DNA of 64,000 nt from Planctomycetaceae bacterium. Its GTDB lineage: Bacteria; Planctomycetota; Planctomycetia; Pirellulales; Pirellulaceae. Positions 54,562-64,000 of the stretch are shown here, piece by piece. The notes beneath the pieces were generated by a model, which saw nothing but the letters and a program-made list of their open reading frames with translations, was not told the origin of the DNA and did no database searches. Position numbers and translations under genes: made by a program. The DNA is taken from the NCBI GenBank assembly GCA_002723275.1, contig PBNZ01000002.1:264076-328075 (forward strand), written 5' to 3'. Each line of letters opens with the position of its first letter. The first letter of the stretch is position 1.

Positions 54562-55683
54562 ATGAGCTCGGATGCTATTGATTTCTGCTTACCAGATGCG
54601 TCCTGGAATCGACGAGTTCGCCGGTCCTTGTTGACTTGGTTTCGCCGTAACGCGCGTGATCTACCATGGCGTCGAAATCGAGATCCCTATCGGATTTGGA
54701 TCAGCGAAGTCATGCTGCAGCAGACGCAGGTCGAAACCGTCAAGCCGTACTTCAACCGGTTTGTGAAACGATTTCCGCGTGTCGAAGTGCTGGCCAATGC
54801 TGATGAGCAGGAAGTCTTGCGGCATTGGGAGGGTCTGGGTTATTACCGCCGTGCTCGCCAGCTGCATCGCGCAGCAAAGATGATCTGTGACGAATATGGA
54901 GGTCAATTCCCACGCGATCCTGACGAGGTACGAGCACTGCCCGGTATTGGTCGGTATACGGCTGGAGCAATTCTTTCAATTGCTTTTGATGCGCGCGAAC
55001 CGATCGTTGAAGGTAATACACTTCGCCTCTATAGCCGATTACTTGCCTATCGAGATGACCCTCGTGCGACAAGCGGCCAACGCGTGCTGTGGTCTTTCGC
55101 TGAATCAGTACTCCCGCGGCAGCAGACCGGAGAATTCAATCAGGCGTTGATGGAATTGGGAAGTCTTGTTTGCACACCTCGTTCCCCGCAATGTGATGAA
55201 TGCCCCGTGAAAAGTCTCTGCCCGACCTATGGGCATGGTTGGCAGGATCAGATTCCGACCGCTGCGAAAAAGATTGTTTACGAAGACGTTAATGAGGTGG
55301 CCGTGGTGGTGCGGAAAAAGAACGCTGTATTGCTGCGTCGTTGCGGAGAGGGAGAAAGATGGGCGGGACTCTGGGATTTTCCCAGGTTCCGTTCCGAAGA
55401 TCCGACACAATCACCTCCGGAACTTGAGGAACGTGTTCAGCAATTGACCGGCGTCCGTGTTGAAGATGCGCAATGGGTAACGGAGATCAAACACGCCGTT
55501 ACTCGCTATCGAATTACTCTTAGTTGTTTTGAAGCGCACTACCAATCGGGTCGCAAAAGGAGCGGCGAGGAATGTGCCTGGGTGACCGTGGATCAGTTGA
55601 GTGACTATCCGCTGAGTGTGACGGGCCGTCGTATCGGACGACTCGTGGCTGCCGGTGCCTTCGGTAAATCTGCCGCCCTATGA
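54562..55683 (+). CDS. mutY: A/G-specific adenine glycosylase
   Basis: A 373-aa base-excision repair enzyme that removes adenine mispaired with 8-oxoguanine. It has the HhH-GPD core: WISEVMLQQTQVETVKPYFN, LPGIGRYTAGAILSIAFDAR with the catalytic-domain Asp region EPIVEGNTLRLYSRLLAY, and the 4Fe-4S site CTPRSPQCDECPVKSLC (C-x6-C-x2-C-x5-C). A C-terminal NUDIX-like domain follows (VVVRKKNAVLLRRCGEGERW). It is divergent from the selenoprotein gene and its 3' end overlaps trpC by 6 bases. Confidence 0.95.
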   Translation: MSSDAIDFCLPDASWNRRVRRSLLTWFRRNARDLPWRRNRDPYRIWISEVMLQQTQVETVKPYFNRFVKRFPRVEVLANADEQEVLRHWEGLGYYRRARQLHRAAKMICDEYGGQFPRDPDEVRALPGIGRYTAGAILSIAFDAREPIVEGNTLRLYSRLLAYRDDPRATSGQRVLWSFAESVLPRQQTGEFNQALMELGSLVCTPRSPQCDECPVKSLCPTYGHGWQDQIPTAAKKIVYEDVNEVAVVVRKKNAVLLRRCGEGERWAGLWDFPRFRSEDPTQSPPELEERVQQLTGVRVEDAQWVTEIKHAVTRYRITLSCFEAHYQSGRKRSGEECAWVTVDQLSDYPLSVTGRRIGRLVAAGAFGKSAAL

Positions 55684-56460
55684 ATTGAGTAATTCATCGA
55701 CCGACGCGCCGATGTCGGGTTTCTTCATCAGTCTTTCGCCGACGAGTAACGCGTTGACGCCTGCTGCTTCGAGCTTCACGACGTCAGCACGACTATCGAT
55801 ACCGCTCTCGCCGACCAAAAGACAGTCGGATGGGATTTTTTCCCGCATTTGAATCGTATGGTCCAAATCGACTTTGAAGGTTCGCAGATCACGATTGTTA
55901 ACACCGATCAGTGTTGCACCGGCATCCAACACGCGAGATAGATTCTCGGGTTCGTAGAATTCAACCAAAGGAGTCAGTCCCAGTTCGATCGACTCGTTAT
56001 GGAGCTTTCGCAGGTCACAGTCGTCCAAGCATTCGGCGATCAGCAAGACACCGTCGGCACCTGCGGCGCGAGCTTCCAGGAGCTGGTAATGATCGAGGAT
56101 GAAATCCTTACGAAGCAAAGGAACTTCGACAACCTTGCGAATTTCCGCGAGATAGTCGAGTGATCCTTGGAAATAGGATTCGTCGGTGAGCACGCTAATG
56201 CAGGATGCGCCATGTTGTGCGTAGATTTGAGCGATCTGTACGGGATCGAAGTCTGCACGAATCACTCCCTTGGAAGGACTCGCCTTTTTGACTTCTGCGA
56301 TCAGCTTGATGCGTCCTTCCGGAAGCAATGCATCGAAAAAGGAACGAACAGCAGGGGCATTTTCGACAGCGGTGCGCAATTCCGACTCAGGCCTGCGCTC
56401 TTTCGCAGCCTGGATTTCACCTTTTTTCGTGGCGACGATTTTGTCGAGAATGGTTGTCAC
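55678..56460 (-). CDS. trpC: indole-3-glycerol phosphate synthase
   Basis: A 260-aa TIM barrel of tryptophan synthesis. It has LDKIVATKKGEIQAAKERRP, LIAEVKKASPSKGVIRADFD, GASCISVLTDESYFQGSLDY, LLRKDFILDHYQLLEARAAG, DGVLLIAECL, LVEFYEPENLSRVLDAG, LIGVNNRDLRTFKVDLDHT and LLVGESGIDSRADVVKLEAA. All catalytic Lys, Glu and Asn positions appear intact. Other trp genes are not adjacent. It is followed upstream by purH, 25 bases away on the same strand. Confidence 0.97.
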   Translation of the reverse strand: MTTILDKIVATKKGEIQAAKERRPESELRTAVENAPAVRSFFDALLPEGRIKLIAEVKKASPSKGVIRADFDPVQIAQIYAQHGASCISVLTDESYFQGSLDYLAEIRKVVEVPLLRKDFILDHYQLLEARAAGADGVLLIAECLDDCDLRKLHNESIELGLTPLVEFYEPENLSRVLDAGATLIGVNNRDLRTFKVDLDHTIQMREKIPSDCLLVGESGIDSRADVVKLEAAGVNALLVGERLMKKPDIGASVDELLNS

Positions 56461-56485
56461 GATGAAGGTCCTGACTTGCTCGCCC

Positions 56486-58060
56486 TTAGTGTTTGAAATG
56501 CCTTTTTCCGGTGAAGATCATCGGCAGTCGGTGCTCGTTACAGGCGTCAATGACTTCCGAGTCACGTTTCGATCCGCCGGGCTGAATGATCGCCGCAATT
56601 CCCGCTTGGGCCGCTCGTTGGATTGAGTCGGGAAAGGGGAAAAATGCATCCGACGACAACACGGCTCCGTTCGCTCGCTTCCCCGCTTTTTGTAAGGCAA
56701 TTTCTACGGAGTCCACACGGCTCATCTGGCCGGCACCGGCACCCCACAGGGCGAGATCATTTGTCACGGTGATGGCATTGCTCTTCACATGACGAACGAC
56801 CGCCCAACCGAATCTGAGCTCCCTAGCCAGTCGATCATCCGGTTGTGCCTCGGTAACCACTTTCCATTCATCATACTCATCAGGATTCATGTCGGCCTCT
56901 TGGACCAACATGCCACCGCCAATCTGTCGATAGGCGACTTGTGCTTTGGTGCTTTCGAGTTCACCCACTTCCATCAAGCGGACATTGTTTTTCCACTTCG
57001 GCCGTGTCGTTAAGATCTCGACGGATTCCGGAGAGAAACTCGGAGCGCCGATCGCCTCGATGAACAGTCCGGGCGTGGAAAGCACTTCGGCGGTTGCCGC
57101 ATCGACTGGTTGATTGAAGGCGAGAATCGATCCAAAGGCGCTGACCGGATCACCGTCCAACGCTTTCTGCACTGCCGGTGCTAGTTCGTCGGCCGAAGCA
57201 CAACCGCAGGGATTGTTATGTTTGATGACGACAGCTGCGGATCCCGGTAGTGATCGGACGATTGACAGGGCGCTGTCGAGATCCAGCAGATTGTTGTAGG
57301 ACAGCTCTTTTCCATTGAGCTGCCGCGCTGAAATCAGACTGGGGCCCGAAGAAGTGCCATCGCTGTAAACGGCAGCCTGCTGATGTGGGTTTTCTCCATA
57401 TCGCAATACAGCTTTACGCTGCAACTGAATCGAAACATTTTCGGGGAAGACTTCGTCGGAAGCTCCCAGTTGTTCCTGGAAATAGGAACTGATCGCGGCA
57501 TCATAAGCGGCAGTTCGGGTGAAGGCCGCACCGGCGAGTTGCTGTCGGAGTTCAAAGCTGGTCGAGCCCTGTTCCTGCACCTGCTGCAAAATGCTTGCAT
57601 ATTGTTCCGGTGCTGTTGCGATCGTTGTGAAGGCATGGTTCTTGGCGGCTGCTCGGACAAGGCTCGGACCGCCGATGTCGATCTGCTCGATCGCTTCCGG
57701 CATCGTCACGCCTTCTCGGGCCACCGTGGCTTCGAACGGATAGAGATTGACGACGACCAGTTCGAAACTGGCAATTCCATGTTCGCCGATCGCTTGCATA
57801 TCATCGTCGCGGTCATGACGGCAAAGAATCCCGCCGAAGACCTTCGGATGCAATGTTTTCAGTCGACCGTCCATCATTTCAGGAAAGCCGGTGTATTCCG
57901 AGATATCCTTGACCTCAAGGTCGTTATCACGAAGATGACGCGCCGTACCGCCTGTGCTGTAGATTTCGACGCCTGCTTCGGCCAGTCCCTTCGCAAAGTC
58001 TGCCAGTCCTAGTTTGTCACTCACGCTGATTAGCGCGCGTTGGATCGGTGGGGAATCCAT
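56486..58060 (-). CDS. purH: bifunctional AICAR formyltransferase/IMP cyclohydrolase
   Basis: A 524-aa enzyme for the last two steps of purine synthesis. The N-terminal MGS-like IMP cyclohydrolase opens ALISVSDKLGLADFAKGLAE and has IYSTGGTARHLRD, TGFPEMMDGRLKTLHPKVFG and LVVVNLYPFEATV. The C-terminal transformylase has LRYGENPHQQAAVY, ELSYNNLLDLDSALSIVRSL, AAVVIKHNNPCGCASADELA (the catalytic KHxNPCG) and VLSSDAFFPFPDSIQRAAQA. Length is normal. The gene pairs with trpC, 25 bases downstream. Confidence 0.97.
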   Translation of the reverse strand: MDSPPIQRALISVSDKLGLADFAKGLAEAGVEIYSTGGTARHLRDNDLEVKDISEYTGFPEMMDGRLKTLHPKVFGGILCRHDRDDDMQAIGEHGIASFELVVVNLYPFEATVAREGVTMPEAIEQIDIGGPSLVRAAAKNHAFTTIATAPEQYASILQQVQEQGSTSFELRQQLAGAAFTRTAAYDAAISSYFQEQLGASDEVFPENVSIQLQRKAVLRYGENPHQQAAVYSDGTSSGPSLISARQLNGKELSYNNLLDLDSALSIVRSLPGSAAVVIKHNNPCGCASADELAPAVQKALDGDPVSAFGSILAFNQPVDAATAEVLSTPGLFIEAIGAPSFSPESVEILTTRPKWKNNVRLMEVGELESTKAQVAYRQIGGGMLVQEADMNPDEYDEWKVVTEAQPDDRLARELRFGWAVVRHVKSNAITVTNDLALWGAGAGQMSRVDSVEIALQKAGKRANGAVLSSDAFFPFPDSIQRAAQAGIAAIIQPGGSKRDSEVIDACNEHRLPMIFTGKRHFKH

Positions 58061-58192
58061 GTCATCTCCTTATGAGCCTCAACGGCGAGATTTCACAAAC
58101 ACCCGACTGATTGTCGACTTTGGTCGGCCGCGGTCAACTCCCCCGAAGAGCAGGGATTAGGCTCTGACGACGGCCGTTTTGAGATTTGCGAA

Positions 58193-59824
58193 CTAAAAGC
58201 CGAAGGGATCTTCGTCATCACCAGCCGGACCGAAGGGATCTTCGTCGTCGCCAGCTGGGCCGAAGGGATCTTCGTCATCACCAGCCGGACCGAAGGGATC
58301 TTCGTCGTCGCCAGCTGGGCCGAAGGGGTCGTCATCCATTCCATCGTCGAACATACCGTCGTTCTCAACCGGAGGATTGGGATTCTCGGCTGGGGGCGAA
58401 ACAGGGGTTTCTCGCCTGGGGCTTGGGTCCGAATCGTCAGCGTCCGTGGTGGTCGGCATTTTGACATGCACAGTCGGTAATTTCGCATTGGTTTCTCGGA
58501 GACAGGTAATCGTCCCGTTACTCGCCGCAAGATAGATGCGATCCGTCAACTGATTGACGACCGGAATGTCATAACCGGAAATGTCCATCGACATCAGTTT
58601 TCCGCCACTCTTGGGGTCGAGCCCAACAAGGTTGCCCTGCATGTCGCGGGCGTAAACACGAGATTCACTCGCTGCGAGGACCCGATCGATGCCACTGGTT
58701 ACCCATTGCGGAAATCCGTCTGACGAAATGCTGTGCAGCTCTCCCGACTCCGTCACGGCGTAAAGGTTACCCCCGTTGTAGAACAAAGAGTTTCGAATCG
58801 GTTCACCGGTGGTGATTTCCCACTGGATCAGGCCGTCGTCTTCATTCACGCAGTAGACATAGCCGTCGGTCGACGCGACCGCCAGGCGATCCGGCGGGAC
58901 TTGCACGGAATGTCCGTCGATGGGACCAGCTGCTCGTACCATGTACAAAACTTCTGGTTCCGCAGTATTCGCGACGTAAAGTCGTCCACGACCGGCCGGC
59001 CAACTGATGGTCGTATCCGTTGCCGTGATAGGTGCGGTAACGCGACGGTCAGATTGATAATGCCAGGTGGGCTCTCGCAGAGGAAGCTTGCCCGGTTCCG
59101 GAAGACGTGCATTCTCTTTTGGCAGGTAATGTCCTTCGATTCGTCCATTGATGGAAGGAGCAAAAACCATTTCGCGGGTCAGGATCGGACCCCATGCCGG
59201 GTTTTGTTGCAAAGTTCGCTTCCAGACTTGTTCGCCTGTGAGCCGTTCCAACAGGTAAAGCGTGGAACCATTGATGACGGAAACATAGCGATCGTTGGCT
59301 GCGGGGGTCAGCGTTTGGTATTTGGGGTGGCCGACAAGAATCGCCCATTGGGTGCGACCGTTTTCGGCGTCAATTGCTTGAACCGTCCCCGAGTTGGAAG
59401 TTACATAGAGCGTGCAGCTCGGCACTCTTTTTTCTTGGATTTCGACTTGATAGCCCCGGGCTTCTAATTGAATCTTTTCTTTTTCTGCCAACCGCGCTGC
59501 CTCAGCTCCGCCGATCGATCGCCCATCACGACCCAGGTCAATGGCGCTAAAGCGACGTACACCCTTATCGAAGGTCACTTCGTAGACCGGATACGATGTG
59601 TCCATGAAATTGGCGTGCGATTCTCTGCCGACAACTTGCAACTGCATGCCGCCCGCGGACGAACGTTGAGGATCCAGCTCGACCTGCGAATCCCAGGCCA
59701 CCTCAAGTCCTGCGCGTTGAAAGTCGGAGGCTCGCATCGGTGTGCGACGGAGCTGCGCTTGGAGCGATTCGCTCGCAATTAGTAACAACGAAAGAACCAA
59801 GAGCATAAGACGATAACGATGCAT
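58193..59824 (-). CDS. exported PQQ-like beta-propeller protein with repeat tail
   Basis: A 543-aa protein with a signal peptide (LMLLVLSLLLIASESLQAQ). The body has PQQ-type blades: LYVTSNSGTVQAIDAENGRT, RYVSVINGSTLYLLERLTGE, VASTDGYVYCVNEDDGLIQW, NGGNLYAVTESGELHSISSD and RVYARDMQGNLVGLDPKSGG, then IYLAASNGTITCLRE. A low-complexity Pro/Asn linker leads to a tail of repeated DPFGPAGDDE units ending EDPFGF. It is probably a periplasmic or surface scaffold; no enzyme motif is seen. Confidence 0.82.
   Translation of the reverse strand: MHRYRLMLLVLSLLLIASESLQAQLRRTPMRASDFQRAGLEVAWDSQVELDPQRSSAGGMQLQVVGRESHANFMDTSYPVYEVTFDKGVRRFSAIDLGRDGRSIGGAEAARLAEKEKIQLEARGYQVEIQEKRVPSCTLYVTSNSGTVQAIDAENGRTQWAILVGHPKYQTLTPAANDRYVSVINGSTLYLLERLTGEQVWKRTLQQNPAWGPILTREMVFAPSINGRIEGHYLPKENARLPEPGKLPLREPTWHYQSDRRVTAPITATDTTISWPAGRGRLYVANTAEPEVLYMVRAAGPIDGHSVQVPPDRLAVASTDGYVYCVNEDDGLIQWEITTGEPIRNSLFYNGGNLYAVTESGELHSISSDGFPQWVTSGIDRVLAASESRVYARDMQGNLVGLDPKSGGKLMSMDISGYDIPVVNQLTDRIYLAASNGTITCLRETNAKLPTVHVKMPTTTDADDSDPSPRRETPVSPPAENPNPPVENDGMFDDGMDDDPFGPAGDDEDPFGPAGDDEDPFGPAGDDEDPFGPAGDDEDPFGF
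58201..58330 (-). repeat. tandem 30-base repeat encoding DPFGPAGDDE
   Basis: Two alternating 30-base variants are arranged A-B-A-B, so that 58201-58260 is identical to 58261-58320. A truncated fifth unit follows. It is in frame with the propeller gene and encodes its C-terminal decapeptide repeats. Confidence 0.95.
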
Positions 59825-60268
59825 GAAAGACCTCGATCGCGTCGAATCCGATTTTTAATAGCTCGGATTGAGTCTAGAGATAGTGCCAAGCGGGGTGGCC
59901 TAACAAGTACAAATTGTCAAGCTTACCACGTGGCGTACGCTGTTCCGGTTACTTTCCATAATAGTCGATCTTCTTGGCTTCTCTGCATGAAAAACCGGGA
60001 ATCCGACCGCTTCCCTTTACCGTTTTTGGCGAGGAAATGGGTCGAGTTTCTAGTCGGATTGAGTGAGGGGTCCCCATAGACCGAAGGGCAAGCCGAATTT
60101 AATATGTAAGCTTGTTGAATCTTTCCAAGACCGGGCGTGTTACGCGATTGAAACATATCAGGGTCACGCCGTTACTTGCCGGTGCTTCAAGAACGTTGAC
60201 CGCGGGGCATTGACCCTCGTGTTAAGCAATCAGAACCGGCCCGTTTTCGTGAGCCTGAGGAGTGGGTT
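59825..60268. other. divergent intergenic region
   Basis: A 444-base gap between the propeller gene (minus) and the large plus-strand gene. I see no convincing RNA gene or conserved ORF. The ribosome-binding site of the next gene (GAGGAG, 60257-60262) is at its right end. Confidence 0.4.
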
Positions 60269-63200
60269 ATGGAGCTTCGAGATCTCGGTCCCGACAGCCA
60301 ACCGGCTCTTGAACAGACGCTCGGTTATCTGAATTTTTCGTCCGGCGCTCCGGATACTCTGTTCCTGGGGCACCTGAATCAGCTTTTTGCGGAAATCAGG
60401 GATCATCGCGATCAGGGCGAAAAAAAAACCAGTTCGAGGCAACCGACTGCGATATGGCAGATCCTGGGTCAACTTTGGCAATCGGAACTGCAGTCGTTGC
60501 GAGATTCGTCGCCTGCCTTTCAGGATGCGACCCAGGTCACCGCGGTCCTGGATCTGGTGCTCAACCATGTGATTCTGGGATTCCGAGACTTCCATCGAGA
60601 CCTGTTGTTCCACCACTCGGACGACAGCCTGATTACGCCTTTCTCGCTGGGCCGAATTTGTGAGGCCGTATTACGCCAAGGTGCACCGTGGGGCGAAGTC
60701 GATCGGATTCGAGATCGTGCGATTCGGGATCTCAATGACTTTGTGGGATACCGACCGGTTGCTGTGCTCGAGTCCCGAGTATTGGAACCCTATGACCACG
60801 AACGTGTGCGACCGATTCCGCTGTACATCGAGGGTGCGGGGGTCACGTTAGGTTCGTACGAGGAGGTCGTGAACCTTGCTCTTGAGGTTCTTCGCGAAAC
60901 GGATTCTGTCGTGTTGGGTGCAGCCTGTTTTGTGCCGGACAACCTTCAAGAGTTGGCCATTGATCCCCGCGCGTATGACTTTGAACATCCCGTCAACAAG
61001 CGCCCCAACTATCACTTTGGTCAATGGGATCCACATGCGATCGACAACCGTGGATTCTACTATCGGTTTGTGATTCAGCAGGTCACGCTTGATGCATTGA
61101 TGAGTCGGATTGACTCGACATCGAACGTGCCGAAACACGAGTTGAAGTTTGAAGCAGCCGCGGTTCTTGCCGGAACGATTTTGATGGCGTCGGGTGTCAG
61201 CGGCGCCGGACCTGACAATCATGACTCAACGATCACCTTGGGGAATCTGCTGCCTCGCATCGCGACGTTTCGAGATGTCTTCTATGAACAGTTGATGGAT
61301 CGCTTGGCAGCTCGAGATCCCGAGCATGCGAAGCGATTGAAGGAAGAATCACAGCGACTTCGCCAGCCGTTTGGAGCTGCTCGCCAACATCTCAACTCAC
61401 AACTAACTCGGCAACGAGCTTCTCAATTGGAGCATGTGCGGTTGGCAAGTTTATTTGCACGAATGGGTTATCCGGAAGCTGCGCAGCGGCAGATCGATGC
61501 ACTTCCAGTCGCTTCGGCGCGGATGCTTTGCCAGATTGATTGCAATCTGACGCTCGCTCAACGCGACATTGATGAGAGCGAGTTGGCGCGGGCTCATGAA
61601 TGGCTGGCCGATACGCGCGACATTTTGCAGCGTGGAATCGAATGCGGAGCGATCCTCGATCCCTGGAATATCCTCGGATTTGACGGAAACTTCAGCCTCT
61701 TCCCGGCCATGGAAAATAGTATCCATGATCATCGTGTTGATGAGATGCTGGATATTGTGGACGAGACCTTTGAAACCTACAGCCGTTTATGGAGTGCTGC
61801 TGCCGCCCTCGACAATCAAACGGTTTCAACCGAAGTCGATGCAGAATTTCGTGACTTTGCCAGTTGGTGGCATCAGTTTGCAGTGCATGAAGTCAGTTGT
61901 GTTGATTCGGCCGATTCGCTCGATCTCTTTCGAGCGGCCAAAGACGTAGTGGACGCGTTAGCCCATTGGCATCAGGCCGGCGAGGCTACAGGCGATATCG
62001 CATTTTGGGCTCCCTATGTCGAAAAATTTGATTCGGCTCGCGCCTATGTGATGGTGATCGAAATGCTACTCGATCGTAGCGATATTGTGGCGGCACGTGC
62101 ACTGTTGATTCACTGGCTCAGTCAGGCCGATGTGTCGCCGCTCGAACAGGGCGATGATTCGTTCCACCGACTAGCAACTCGATGGCTGATGGAGGTTCTT
62201 GAAATCAATCCAAACGCCGGTGTCGGACCGGTATTGGAGGGTTCGTTACCGATAGAAACATGGCGCCGCGTCCAGAAGTTTTTCGACTATTTGGAGGCCA
62301 ACGCTGGCGATTATTGGCATGTTCCCAGCTTCGGTTTGAATTCCACCAACAATGATTCGGATATCGAGCCAGTAGATGCCGCTGATGAGCCGACGGACGA
62401 GGAAGAAGATGATTTATTCGGTGCGGCTTATGAAGACGTTGTCTATCGAGACAGTACCGACGACGGGGTGGAAGGCAGCATTTACGACACGAGTCATCGC
62501 AATGATGATCAACTTGATATTGTCCATGACCAAATTGCGAGTCGCCTCTCGTTTTTGAATTCTCTGGCTCGACTTCGTCGCATCGCGTCACTGTCGTGGA
62601 TGTTGGCCGAGCCGGAAGAGGACGGTGAGTGCTTCGAGGAGAGCCTGCGGCATTGGCTTCAGCATGGGGTTCAGCTCAAGGAAGCTCTGGCACAGTTATT
62701 GGTCGACGTGGGTCGATACCGTCTTACGCGACCGTCCCATGATTATATGTCGATGGCGGAATTTGATCGCGACCGAATGATCAAAGAGTCGTTGATGGAA
62801 CATATCATCGGCGCGAGTGTCGAACTCAGCCAAACTGATCAGTTCATTCACTGTGCTCTCAAGACCTCCGATCTTGATTTGCCCGAGGATGAAGCAGCCG
62901 CAATCTCCTTGTTGCGAGCAGCAGTACAGGGGCGACATGACGATGCTAGCGCAGCCTGGGAACAATTGAAGGATGCGCTCAGCGAGAAACCCATTCTCTA
63001 TGTTCCGCTCGTTCGAGGTGGTAGCCCAAAAAAAATTGTCGAAGTTCGCAATCGCCAACAAATATTGCGACTCTTGTTGGCCTGGCTTCCCCGCTTGGGA
63101 ATGCTCAATGAAACACGCGATCTGATCGACCTGGTGCGGACCATGGAACGAGCCACGCCAGCGGGACCTGGGTCGGTAACCGAATTCGATGATCTGTTTG

Positions 63201-64000
63201 AGATCGGCTTTCGCTCACTGGTCGACTGTATCATCCGAGCCACAAATGTGGACGAGACTCAGCATCTTGCGCCTTCAGATGATGAAGAGGAATCGGAACC
63301 ACAGTTGGTGTCCTGCCTGGAGAGCATGACCGAATCCATGCTGGTCACGTGGCTCTCGCATAGCCGCACCCTGCGATTGTCCGTCCTGGAAAAAGTCAAG
63401 GATGCTGAAGCGTGGCAAGGTGTGGTCGACTTTATTAAGCGATTTGGCGACGATCTTTTCACACAGCAATTCTTGAGCCTTGCGAATGTTCGCAGCATTC
63501 TTTTTCAAGGTGCCGAAAACTGGTTCTTGCAGCTCGAGGAAGAGCCGGAAGAAGGTTGGCATTTTCGCTTGCTCGACGAATTAGATGGAAGTATTCCACG
63601 GGATGAAGCCGCCCGATATCTCACGTTGATCCTCGAGGCCGTTGTCGAAAACTATGCCGAATATCGAGACTACAACAGCACGACGACCCAGTCGGATCGC
63701 GGCGATCTGTTCTACAATTTGTTGGATTTCCTGCGACTGTTAAGTAAATACGAACGAGTCGTGTGGAACCTGAAGCCCGTCGTCCTGGCTCACGAACTGC
63801 TCGTCCGACGTGGCTGTAATCAGTCCGCGCAAATGTGGCGTCGAGCCTTGTCAGAACGCATTGCTGAAGAAGCGAATCGGTATGTGAGACAAATGACGAA
63901 ACTGCAAACGCGTTATGCGATGCAGTTGCCAACCATTGCAGATCGCATTAACGAACGATTCCTGCGGCCTCTGATTATCGATCGTATGAGGGCCCTCGTA
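60269..64000 (+). CDS. very large unrecognised protein (3' end outside window)
   Basis: The frame opens at ATG 60269 (MELRDLGPDSQPALEQTLGY), 6 bases after GAGGAG, and stays open for 1244 codons to the window edge, so the end is missing. I do not recognise a family. It is mainly helical and soluble, with no signal peptide or membrane segment. Features are long Leu/Ala/Glu helices, repeated WWH/HWH-like stretches (DFASWWHQFAVHEV, VVDALAHWHQAGEA), an acidic linker (DAADEPTDEEEDDLF, near 62360-62420) and Trp-rich segments. Helical repeats of TPR/HEAT type are plausible by look only. Confidence 0.8.
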   Translation, partial: MELRDLGPDSQPALEQTLGYLNFSSGAPDTLFLGHLNQLFAEIRDHRDQGEKKTSSRQPTAIWQILGQLWQSELQSLRDSSPAFQDATQVTAVLDLVLNHVILGFRDFHRDLLFHHSDDSLITPFSLGRICEAVLRQGAPWGEVDRIRDRAIRDLNDFVGYRPVAVLESRVLEPYDHERVRPIPLYIEGAGVTLGSYEEVVNLALEVLRETDSVVLGAACFVPDNLQELAIDPRAYDFEHPVNKRPNYHFGQWDPHAIDNRGFYYRFVIQQVTLDALMSRIDSTSNVPKHELKFEAAAVLAGTILMASGVSGAGPDNHDSTITLGNLLPRIATFRDVFYEQLMDRLAARDPEHAKRLKEESQRLRQPFGAARQHLNSQLTRQRASQLEHVRLASLFARMGYPEAAQRQIDALPVASARMLCQIDCNLTLAQRDIDESELARAHEWLADTRDILQRGIECGAILDPWNILGFDGNFSLFPAMENSIHDHRVDEMLDIVDETFETYSRLWSAAAALDNQTVSTEVDAEFRDFASWWHQFAVHEVSCVDSADSLDLFRAAKDVVDALAHWHQAGEATGDIAFWAPYVEKFDSARAYVMVIEMLLDRSDIVAARALLIHWLSQADVSPLEQGDDSFHRLATRWLMEVLEINPNAGVGPVLEGSLPIETWRRVQKFFDYLEANAGDYWHVPSFGLNSTNNDSDIEPVDAADEPTDEEEDDLFGAAYEDVVYRDSTDDGVEGSIYDTSHRNDDQLDIVHDQIASRLSFLNSLARLRRIASLSWMLAEPEEDGECFEESLRHWLQHGVQLKEALAQLLVDVGRYRLTRPSHDYMSMAEFDRDRMIKESLMEHIIGASVELSQTDQFIHCALKTSDLDLPEDEAAAISLLRAAVQGRHDDASAAWEQLKDALSEKPILYVPLVRGGSPKKIVEVRNRQQILRLLLAWLPRLGMLNETRDLIDLVRTMERATPAGPGSVTEFDDLFEIGFRSLVDCIIRATNVDETQHLAPSDDEEESEPQLVSCLESMTESMLVTWLSHSRTLRLSVLEKVKDAEAWQGVVDFIKRFGDDLFTQQFLSLANVRSILFQGAENWFLQLEEEPEEGWHFRLLDELDGSIPRDEAARYLTLILEAVVENYAEYRDYNSTTTQSDRGDLFYNLLDFLRLLSKYERVVWNLKPVVLAHELLVRRGCNQSAQMWRRALSERIAEEANRYVRQMTKLQTRYAMQLPTIADRINERFLRPLIIDRMRALV

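Noticed and set aside
58201-58330. Regular repeats that could suggest a CRISPR array
   Set aside because: The repeats are in frame, abut each other with no spacers and encode a decapeptide.

Overview
The window looks like chromosomal core sequence from a planctomycete, probably of the Pirellulaceae type. The pointers are a DUF1559 protein with an SHD1-type N-terminus, a PVC-type small basic protein (MTIDKSLK...NRNVLTR), a giant tandem UvrA, several exported HEAT and PQQ-propeller proteins, and many short gene blocks where other bacteria have biosynthetic operons. The genus is an inference. No rRNA, tRNA, insertion sequence, prophage or CRISPR array was seen.

Layout. 1-6.2 kb (minus): a replication-initiation block, iscS - dnaA - dnaN - dciA-like - gyrB (3' end outside the window), with a candidate oriC-like gap between dnaA and dnaN. 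6.3-14.4 kb: small exported proteins, a ScpB paralogue with a very acidic tail, hemX-hemA, a DUF1559 protein and a receiver-less sigma-54 activator. 14.4-22.8 kb: an exported HEAT protein with a receiver-like segment, argH, carB and a DUF481 outer-membrane protein. 22.9-31.1 kb: a surface-polysaccharide block (methyltransferase, sulfotransferase, pyruvyltransferase-family protein, glycosyltransferase, flippase, deacetylase-like protein). 31.1-40.8 kb: an unrecognised 589-aa protein with an HDxxGH motif, a 2362-aa double UvrA with a duplicated C-terminal module, and a small CBM9-like protein. 40.8-49.3 kb (minus): larA-like, small basic protein, protein kinase, accD, a histidine-phosphatase-fold protein lacking both catalytic histidines, rpe, a second scpB, a sugar-phosphate isomerase-like protein, an AcpH-like protein and a HEAT lipoprotein. 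49.6-54.0 kb (plus): S41 protease, tRNase Z-like protein, hemW and an EcsC-like protein. 54.0-64.0 kb: an ArsC-family selenoprotein, mutY, trpC, purH, a PQQ-propeller protein and the start of a very large unrecognised protein (at least 1244 aa) that runs off the right edge.

The most striking observation is the gene at 54087-54434 (minus). A strong ribosome-binding site and ATG lead into a frame with an in-frame TGA at codon 13, exactly where the first cysteine of a CxxC redox motif would be (so UxxC). It is followed at once by a two-stem hairpin with the form and spacing of a bacterial SECIS element. An ordinary gene caller would call only a truncated 69-aa product. None of the selenocysteine machinery (selA, selB, selC, selD) lies in this window, so the organism must encode it elsewhere if the reading is right.
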